From positions 1 through 48,546 of the forward strand of contig VFZX01000013.1 in assembly GCA_016871015.1 (NCBI GenBank): a DNA stretch of 48,546 nucleotides. The letters are read 5' to 3'. Below the pieces are notes generated by a model. That model was not told the DNA's origin, made no database searches, and saw only the letters and a program-made list of their open reading frames with translations. Both the position numbers and the translations under genes were made by a program. Positions 42,892 through 48,546 of the stretch are shown in pieces; positions within the stretch are counted from its first letter, which is position 1, and every line of letters begins with the position of its first letter. This stretch comes from Acidobacteriota bacterium (GTDB lineage Bacteria; Acidobacteriota; Terriglobia; Bryobacterales; Bryobacteraceae).

Positions 42892-45128
42892 CGCGCATCG
42901 AACAAGTGAGCCGCCGCGGATTTCTCGAAAGCCTCTTCTCTGCGGGCGCGCTGGTGATCGGAGCCTCCACCGAAGCGCTCGCCGCGCCGGATGCGGATCG
43001 CGCCGCGTGGACCCCAAGCGTGTACCTGGGACTCGAATCCGACGGCGCCGTGATCGTCGTCGCCCACCGCTCCGAGATGGGCACTGGCATCCGCAGCGTG
43101 CTTCCGATGCTGCTCGCCGACGAGTTGGGCGCGGACTGGAGCAAGGTGCAGGTCCAGCAAGCCATCGGCGACGAGAAGTACGGTTCGCAGAACACCGATG
43201 GATCCTGTTCGATCCGCGACTTCTACGATGCCGTTCGCGAAGCAGGCGCCACCGCCCGCACGATGCTCGAAGGCGCGGCCGCCGCCCGTTGGGGCGCGCG
43301 TGCGGCCGATTGCAAAGCCGCTGGACACGTAGTGACGCACACCCCAACCGGACGCAAGCTCGGATTCGGCGAGCTGGTGGCAGCCGCGAAACAGCAGCCC
43401 GTCCCCGCCAAGGGCAGCCTTAAGTTCCGGCCCGAGTCCGAGTACCGCTACATCGGCAAGGACACCCCGACAATCGACCGCGATGGACTCTGCATGGGCA
43501 AAGGGACGTTCGGCATGGACGCCAAGGTCCCCGGCATGGTCTATGCATCGATCGAGCGTTCGCCCGTGTACGGCGGCACGGTCCGGAGCCACGACGATGC
43601 CGGGACGCTCAAGGTCCGCGGAGTTCAGCGGACCGCGGTGATTCCGCGTTTCAAGGAGCCGCAGGTGTTCCAGCAGTTGGGCGGCGTGGCCGTGATCGCG
43701 GATAACACCTGGTCCGCGCTGCAGGGCCGGAAAAAGCTGAAGGTCGACTGGGACCCGGGTCCGAACGCGGGCTTCGGTTCCGATGCCTACAAGCTGCAGT
43801 TGTTCGACGCGGTACGGAAGCCGGGCAAGGTAGTCCGCAACGTGGGTGACGTGGATGCCGCGTTCGCCAAGTCCGCCCAAGTGATCGAAGCGCTGTACTA
43901 TGTGCCGATGCTCGCGCACGCACCGATGGAGCCTCCGGCCGCGGTGGCCGAATTCAAGGACGGCAAGGTGACCGCCTGGGCGGCGACACAGAATCCGCAG
44001 GCCGTACAGGACGCCGTGTCTTCGGCTTTGGGTATCGCGAAGAAGGATGTGGTGTGCCACGTGACGCTGCTCGGTGGCGGATTCGGGCGCAAGTCCAAGC
44101 CCGATTATGTGGTGGAAGCGGCGCTGCTCTCAAAACAGGTGGGCAAGCCAGTGAAAGTGGTCTGGAGCCGCGAGGACGACGTCCGGTTCGACTACTTCCA
44201 CGCCGTCGCCGCCATGAGCATGAAGGCGGGGCTCGGCGCGGATGGCCGGCCCACGGCGTGGTTGCACCGGAGCGCGTTTCCGACGATCGGATCGACGTTC
44301 GACTCGAGCGCCACTCACGGACAGGAGTTCGAGATGGGCATGGGCTGGGTCGACCTGCCCTATGACATTCCCAACCACCGCGCCGAGAATGGAGCCGCGA
44401 AGAACCACGTGCGGATCGGATGGATGCGCGCGGTGGCCAACATCTACCACGCCTTCGCTATCCACTCGTTCGTGGACGAGCTGGCGGTGGCGGCCAAGCG
44501 CGACCAGGTCAGCTACATTCTCGACCTGATCGGGGCGTCGCGGAACGTTGTCCCGAAGGTCGAGGGGATGAACTACTGGAACAACACCCAGCCGCTGGAC
44601 AAGTTCCCGATCGACACCGGACGCCTGCGGCGCGTAGTGGAAGTGGCGGCGGAGAAGTCCGGCTGGGCGAACCGCAAGTCCGGCGGTGGCCGGGGATGGG
44701 GCATCGCCGCGCACCGGAGCTTCCTGAGCTACGTCGCGGCGGTGGTTGAGGTGGAGGTGGACAACAAGGGCCGTGTGACCATTCCGAACATGCACATCGT
44801 CGCCGACGCGGGCAAGATCATGAGTCCGGACCGCGTGCACGCGCAATTCGAGGGCGCCGGCGTGTTCGGGACCAGCATCGCAATGCTGGGCGAGATCACG
44901 GCGGCCAACGGGCGGATCCAGCAGTCGAACTTCCATGACTACCAGGTGGCACGGATCCACCAGGTTCCGAAGCAGACGCACGTCCATGTCATTCCCAGCA
45001 CGGAGCGGCCCGCCGGTGTGGGCGAACCCGGAGTCCCGCCCATCGCCCCCGCCATCTGTAATGCGATCTTCGCAGCGACCGGAAAGCGATATCGCGAACT
45101 GCCGCTGAAGAAACAAGGACTGTCGTGA
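42888..45128 (+). CDS. Molybdopterin-binding large subunit, isoquinoline 1-oxidoreductase beta (IorB) type
   Basis: The 746-residue subunit begins with a Tat signal ([18 protein letters not shown], twin Arg at 9-10) and belongs to the xanthine-dehydrogenase molybdenum-binding family. [21 protein letters not shown]-type sequence (from about residue 394) and GVGEPGVPP near the end, with catalytic Glu713, are visible. The usual short IorB arrangement fused to its small subunit by overlap is kept. It should hydroxylate an N-heterocycle or aldehyde in the periplasm. The electron acceptor is not encoded here, apart from a beta-propeller protein next door. The ATG at 42888 overlaps the preceding stop by 4 bp. 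Confidence 0.93.
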   Translation: MTRIEQVSRRGFLESLFSAGALVIGASTEALAAPDADRAAWTPSVYLGLESDGAVIVVAHRSEMGTGIRSVLPMLLADELGADWSKVQVQQAIGDEKYGSQNTDGSCSIRDFYDAVREAGATARTMLEGAAAARWGARAADCKAAGHVVTHTPTGRKLGFGELVAAAKQQPVPAKGSLKFRPESEYRYIGKDTPTIDRDGLCMGKGTFGMDAKVPGMVYASIERSPVYGGTVRSHDDAGTLKVRGVQRTAVIPRFKEPQVFQQLGGVAVIADNTWSALQGRKKLKVDWDPGPNAGFGSDAYKLQLFDAVRKPGKVVRNVGDVDAAFAKSAQVIEALYYVPMLAHAPMEPPAAVAEFKDGKVTAWAATQNPQAVQDAVSSALGIAKKDVVCHVTLLGGGFGRKSKPDYVVEAALLSKQVGKPVKVVWSREDDVRFDYFHAVAAMSMKAGLGADGRPTAWLHRSAFPTIGSTFDSSATHGQEFEMGMGWVDLPYDIPNHRAENGAAKNHVRIGWMRAVANIYHAFAIHSFVDELAVAAKRDQVSYILDLIGASRNVVPKVEGMNYWNNTQPLDKFPIDTGRLRRVVEVAAEKSGWANRKSGGGRGWGIAAHRSFLSYVAAVVEVEVDNKGRVTIPNMHIVADAGKIMSPDRVHAQFEGAGVFGTSIAMLGEITAANGRIQQSNFHDYQVARIHQVPKQTHVHVIPSTERPAGVGEPGVPPIAPAICNAIFAATGKRYRELPLKKQGLS

Positions 45129-46426
45129 TGCGTGCCGCCGCGTTGCTCTCCGCTTGCGCCGCGTTCGCCGCCGACTGGCCCGAGTGGCGGGGCGCGGGCC
45201 GCGGCGGCGTGTGGATCGAGACCGGGATCGTCGACCAGTTCCCTGAGTCCGGGTTGAAGATCCGCTGGCGGACTCCGTTGAAGGCGGGCTACAGCGGGCC
45301 CGCCGTATCACGGGGCCGGGTGTTCGTGCTGGATAAGGAGAAGTCCGGTCCGAACCGCGCCACTGAGCGGGCAGTAGCGCTCGACGAGAAGACCGGCCGC
45401 GTCCTGTGGACCCGTGAGTGGCAAGCTAGCTACACCGGGCTCGCGCGCAGCTATTCGAGTGGTCCACGCGCGACTCCGACGGTCGACGGCGACCGGGTCT
45501 ACGTCCTGGGCGCCAAGGGGATGCTCAAGTGCCTGGACTTCGCCGATGGCCGCGAGATCTGGTCGCACGACTTCGAGCCCGAATACAAGACAACGGTTCC
45601 GGGATGGGGCATGGTATCCGCGCCGCTGATTGCGGGCAACCTGGTGGTCGCCGTGGCAGGCGGAGCGGACAACGCCAAGGTGGTGGCGTTCGACAAGCAG
45701 ACCGGCAAGGAGATCTGGCGCGCGCTCGACTCCAATTCCGAGCCCGGATATGCGGCGCCTGTCCTGATCGAAGCCGGCGGACGCCAGCAGATCATCATCT
45801 GGCACGCCTCGGCGCTGGTGTCGCTGAATCCGTCCAACGGCGAGATCTACTGGCAGCAGCCGTTCAATGCCCACATGGGACTGGCGGTGGCAACCCCGGT
45901 GAAGAGCGGTCCATACCTTTTCACGACGTCGTTCTACACCGGCCCGATGCTGATGGAGCTGGCCGCGGCATCGCCATCGGCGCGGATGCTGTGGAAAGGC
46001 AAGAGCGCGAGCGAGATCGAAACGGATGGGCTGCACGCGTTGATCAACACGCCCGTGATTGATGGAGATCACATCTACGGAATCTGCAGCTACGGCCAGA
46101 TGCGGTGCCTGAATCTAAAGACCGGCGCGCGCGTATGGGAGTCCCTGGTGGCAACCGGGGAGAAGGCGCGTTGGGCGACCGGATTCCTCGTGAAAAACGG
46201 CTCCCGGTATTTCCTGAATAATGACCGCGGCGACCTGATCATCTGCCGGCTGACACCGTCGGGCTACGAGGAGATCTCCCGGACGAAGCTGATTAAGCCG
46301 ACGTCGACGGCGGGGATCGGGAGGCGGGAGCTGCAGGCGGTCAACTGGTCACACCCGGCGTATGCGAACGGGCATATCGTGGCGCGGAATGACGAGGAGA
46401 TTCTGTCGGCGTCATTGGGGAAGTAG
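45128..46426 (+). CDS. PQQ-like beta-propeller repeat protein, secreted
   Basis: A protein of about 432 residues with a signal peptide (ending CAAFAADW) and repeated blades such as [60 protein letters not shown] and [12 protein letters not shown], the W-motif of PQQ-like propellers. Catalytic residues of true quinoprotein dehydrogenases are not evident. The start is ATG 45128 or the preceding GTG 45125, both overlapping the IorB stop, so the gene belongs to the IorAB operon. It may help electron transfer or binding in the periplasm, but this is only suggested by position. Confidence 0.85.
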   Translation: MRAAALLSACAAFAADWPEWRGAGRGGVWIETGIVDQFPESGLKIRWRTPLKAGYSGPAVSRGRVFVLDKEKSGPNRATERAVALDEKTGRVLWTREWQASYTGLARSYSSGPRATPTVDGDRVYVLGAKGMLKCLDFADGREIWSHDFEPEYKTTVPGWGMVSAPLIAGNLVVAVAGGADNAKVVAFDKQTGKEIWRALDSNSEPGYAAPVLIEAGGRQQIIIWHASALVSLNPSNGEIYWQQPFNAHMGLAVATPVKSGPYLFTTSFYTGPMLMELAAASPSARMLWKGKSASEIETDGLHALINTPVIDGDHIYGICSYGQMRCLNLKTGARVWESLVATGEKARWATGFLVKNGSRYFLNNDRGDLIICRLTPSGYEEISRTKLIKPTSTAGIGRRELQAVNWSHPAYANGHIVARNDEEILSASLGK

Positions 46427-46444
46427 AGCCAATACAATGGGCGT

Positions 46445-48091
46445 ATGTTGCTGATCCTGATGCTCCTTTTCGCCGCAAATGCCCTGGCCGCCGGCGGTCC
46501 CCGGGCCGTTCCAACATTCGAATCGATCGGACTCTACTATCCCCTCGCGTCTGGGAGCGAGCCTTGCACGGTACGGTATCGCGCGGCAGGCAAGACGGAA
46601 TGGCGCGACGGATATCCGCTCGTATGGGACGCCCGGGAAAAGGAATGCCGCGGGTCCTTGGTGGGGCTCATTGCTGACACTGCCTACGAAATCGAACTTC
46701 GGGCCGGAGCCGGGTCCGCGGCGATTCAGGCCCGCACGCGCGGCGACCGCTTCCCCGCTGGCAAGGTAACCCGGCTCCCGGGCGGGACCACCGACAAAAT
46801 GATCCGCATCACCGAAGGGGGCTCTGCCTCGGCCTGGCACGTTGTCGAGCCCGAGCCAGGCACGAAGTTCACGAGCGATGTGTTCAATTTCGCCGACAAC
46901 AACATCTCAGTGGAGGCGGATTTCGTCGTGGTGCGCGGCCTGGAGTTGCGCAATGCCGCCGTCCATGCAATCCGGGTGAAGGCGGGCGTTCAGAACGTCG
47001 TGGTCGAGGACTGCCACATCACCGGATGGGGCCGGATCGGCGGAGCGCGCGTGTGGGGTGTCACGGGCGGATCCGACAGCGCGGTCTATGCTGAGGCAGG
47101 CGCGGGCGGGCTCGTGGTCCAACGCAACCTGATCGAGTATCCGCGTGGCGGCGCCAACGACTGGGAGAGCGGCCATCCCTCGGGTCCGCAGGCGGTCACG
47201 CTGATCAACTCGAAGGGCGGGAACGTGATCCGCTACAACACGATCCGGTCGACCGAGGATCACGGATTCAACGACGGGATCGGCGGTGGCACGAATTACG
47301 GATTCGAAGGGAGTCCGAACCGTGACTCGGACATCTATGGCAACCAGATCTCCAACTGCTGGGACGACGCGATCGAGAGCGAAGGCGCCAACTGCAACGT
47401 CCGCATCTGGAGCAACTACATCCACCATACTTTCGTGCATGTCGCCACCGCGTCGACCGCCATGGGGCCGTTGTACGTGTTCCGGAACGTGTTCGGCGAG
47501 AGCCGGATCTCCCACCAGGATTCAATCGGCGGAATGATGATCAAGACCGGCATGAACTACGTCACGATCAACGGGGAGCGCGTGAGCACGGGCCTCGGGC
47601 ACCGGTTCATTTTCCACAACACGGCACTGCAGCCGGGCGGGGCGCTGGACGTGTTCAGCAGTCACGAGCTTCACAACGCGGTGACGCGGAACAACATTTT
47701 CTATTCGCGCGGCCGGAGCTATCCGGCGCAGCGCGGAGAGCCGGCCAACGACTTCAAGAACGACCTGACGGGCGGATACCTGGGCGGCGGATTTGTACGC
47801 TCGATGTTCCTGGCGGGCAGCGGGCTTGAGTGGTTCCTGGCGCCAACGATGAACAAGATCCAGTGGGGCCGTGTCGAGTACGACAAGGGCGGGCAGAAGT
47901 TTGCGATTACGGATCCGATGGTGGCGGCGCGGAATCCGGCGATTGATGCGGGGGTCCGGCTGGCTGGTTTCAACGACGGCTTTGCCGGGCAGGGTCCGGA
48001 TATCGGGGCGTATGAGACGGGGCTTCCGCCGCTACGGTTTGGAAGGGAGATGGCGCCGGGCTTCCAGCGGGCGCCGTGGGAGTTGAGGTAG
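46445..48091 (+). CDS. Secreted right-handed parallel beta-helix protein
   Basis: A 548-residue protein with a signal peptide (residues 1-15, ending ALAA). The N-terminal 80 residues look like a fibronectin-III-type domain (TVRYRAAGKTEWRDGYPL, DTAYEIELRAG). The rest consists of parallel beta-helix coils such as NVVVEDCHITGWGRI, LVVQRNLIEYPRGG, GNVIRYNTIRSTEDHGFNDG and VRIWSNYIHHT, and it ends with the typical PDIGAYETG. Such proteins are polysaccharide lyases, hydrolases or surface proteins; I see no diagnostic catalytic set. It follows the propeller gene by 18 bp and may share its transcript. Confidence 0.85.
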   Translation: MLLILMLLFAANALAAGGPRAVPTFESIGLYYPLASGSEPCTVRYRAAGKTEWRDGYPLVWDAREKECRGSLVGLIADTAYEIELRAGAGSAAIQARTRGDRFPAGKVTRLPGGTTDKMIRITEGGSASAWHVVEPEPGTKFTSDVFNFADNNISVEADFVVVRGLELRNAAVHAIRVKAGVQNVVVEDCHITGWGRIGGARVWGVTGGSDSAVYAEAGAGGLVVQRNLIEYPRGGANDWESGHPSGPQAVTLINSKGGNVIRYNTIRSTEDHGFNDGIGGGTNYGFEGSPNRDSDIYGNQISNCWDDAIESEGANCNVRIWSNYIHHTFVHVATASTAMGPLYVFRNVFGESRISHQDSIGGMMIKTGMNYVTINGERVSTGLGHRFIFHNTALQPGGALDVFSSHELHNAVTRNNIFYSRGRSYPAQRGEPANDFKNDLTGGYLGGGFVRSMFLAGSGLEWFLAPTMNKIQWGRVEYDKGGQKFAITDPMVAARNPAIDAGVRLAGFNDGFAGQGPDIGAYETGLPPLRFGREMAPGFQRAPWELR

Positions 48092-48546
48092 GCCTCGATC
48101 TTGTTCGAACGCGCGTTCGGCCCATGTTATCAGGCGGCAAGCTCGGATCGAACCTCCTCTTTTCGACTCCAAGGGACCGGATGGATCGAATAGCTCTTCA
48201 GCGCTTCGAGCGCACCCGCCGATACCGAGGTCTCTGTGTCGCTCCACGCGTGAATCAGCGACTCAGCAGTGTCCCGCGCCGGCCGCGTAACCGCTCTTCC
48301 TCGTAAACTTTACTTTAGGGGTATAGCGGATATCCGCCGCATCCTTGTTGAAGAGCTTGCCCGGAGGCCTTGGCCCAGGGCCCACACGATGATCCATCAA
48401 TGGCGTCCGGTCAGCCGGAGGAAGTCGCGCGCGATCAACCGTTTGAGCCGCCGCTCAAGGCGTTCGCCGTTGGGCTCCTCGCAGCCTCTTGCCAATCATA
48501 CTCAACCGAACGGGAAGCGAATTTGATCGGAACTGGGTATCCCCTT
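48092..48546. other. Terminal 455 bp without a convincing gene
   Basis: The bases are less regular than in the genes before. The plus strand has no frame of recognisable protein. The minus strand carries three short consecutive frames that could be a decayed gene (see the separate entry). I see no inverted repeats of an insertion element, no tRNA and no obvious terminator. The window ends inside this region. Confidence 0.5.
48130..48397 (-). pseudogene. Possible frameshifted small gene, unknown function
   Basis: A minus-strand ATG at 48397-48395 overlaps the TGA of a 32-residue frame (TTG 48495 to TGA 48397) as TGATG, an arrangement usual in real operons. The frame from 48397 encodes LFNKDAADIRYTPKVKFTRK and stops at 48263. 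The adjacent frame, open from 48309 to TGA 48130-48132, encodes ARDTAESLIHAWSDTETSVS and later SIHPVPWSRKEEV. Joined by one base shift they would give a protein of about 85-90 residues. I recognise no family. Confidence 0.25.

Overview
The window is GC-rich bacterial DNA that reads like a chromosome segment of an Acidobacteriota member, most likely of the Solibacter/Bryobacter group. This is an inference from gene content: four very long Oar-like TonB-dependent receptors with an N-terminal carboxypeptidase-regulatory domain and no SusD partner, a planctomycete-type cytochrome (DUF1549/DUF1553) plus DUF1501 pair, DUF1080 and Gfo/Idh/xylose-isomerase-like sugar enzymes, an S9 peptidase with a signal peptide and parallel beta-helix proteins. 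I saw no rRNA, tRNA, CRISPR array or intact mobile element.

Layout. 1-1180: tail of an unidentified gene, a GT87-like membrane protein and a tiny membrane protein. 1199-3957 (minus): ftcD, lipA and a frameshifted metallo-beta-lactamase (MBL) hydrolase, the last two overlapping by 4 bp. 4037-5998 (minus): a frameshifted protein with two MBL domains in tandem. 6032-11950 (plus): an ABM monooxygenase, an iron-type alcohol dehydrogenase, a DUF1549/DUF1553 cytochrome and a DUF1501 protein in a tight operon, followed by a broken antitoxin-like gene. 12319-24324: three TonB receptors interleaved with an HD phosphohydrolase, a DUF1080 protein carrying a fresh 24-bp tandem duplication, and a small secreted beta-sandwich protein. 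24382-29741: a membrane protein, an oxidoreductase/TIM-barrel sugar pair, an SDR39U1-type epimerase, a small basic protein, and an amidase with a short upstream partner.

30135-36200 (plus) is the most interesting block. It holds a 56-residue leader protein, a CobW/COG0523 GTPase, a four-cysteine small protein, a two-cluster ferredoxin, a radical SAM enzyme, a DUF116-polyprenyl synthase fusion and a prenyltransferase-beta-like alpha/alpha-toroid protein. From the GTPase on they are separated by 21 nt at most, and most neighbours overlap. I know of no named pathway with this gene set. It looks like an uncharacterised isoprenoid or prenyl-modification system that depends on Fe-S and radical chemistry.

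36220-48091: a coiled-coil protein, a secreted S9 peptidase, a fourth TonB receptor, and an operon for a periplasmic molybdenum oxidoreductase (IorAB type), a PQQ-like beta-propeller and a parallel beta-helix protein. The last 455 bp hold only short, apparently degenerate reading frames.

Three genes appear broken by single-base frameshifts (near 1810, 5021 and 12160). Two of these lie in short G/C runs, so sequencing error must be weighed against real decay.
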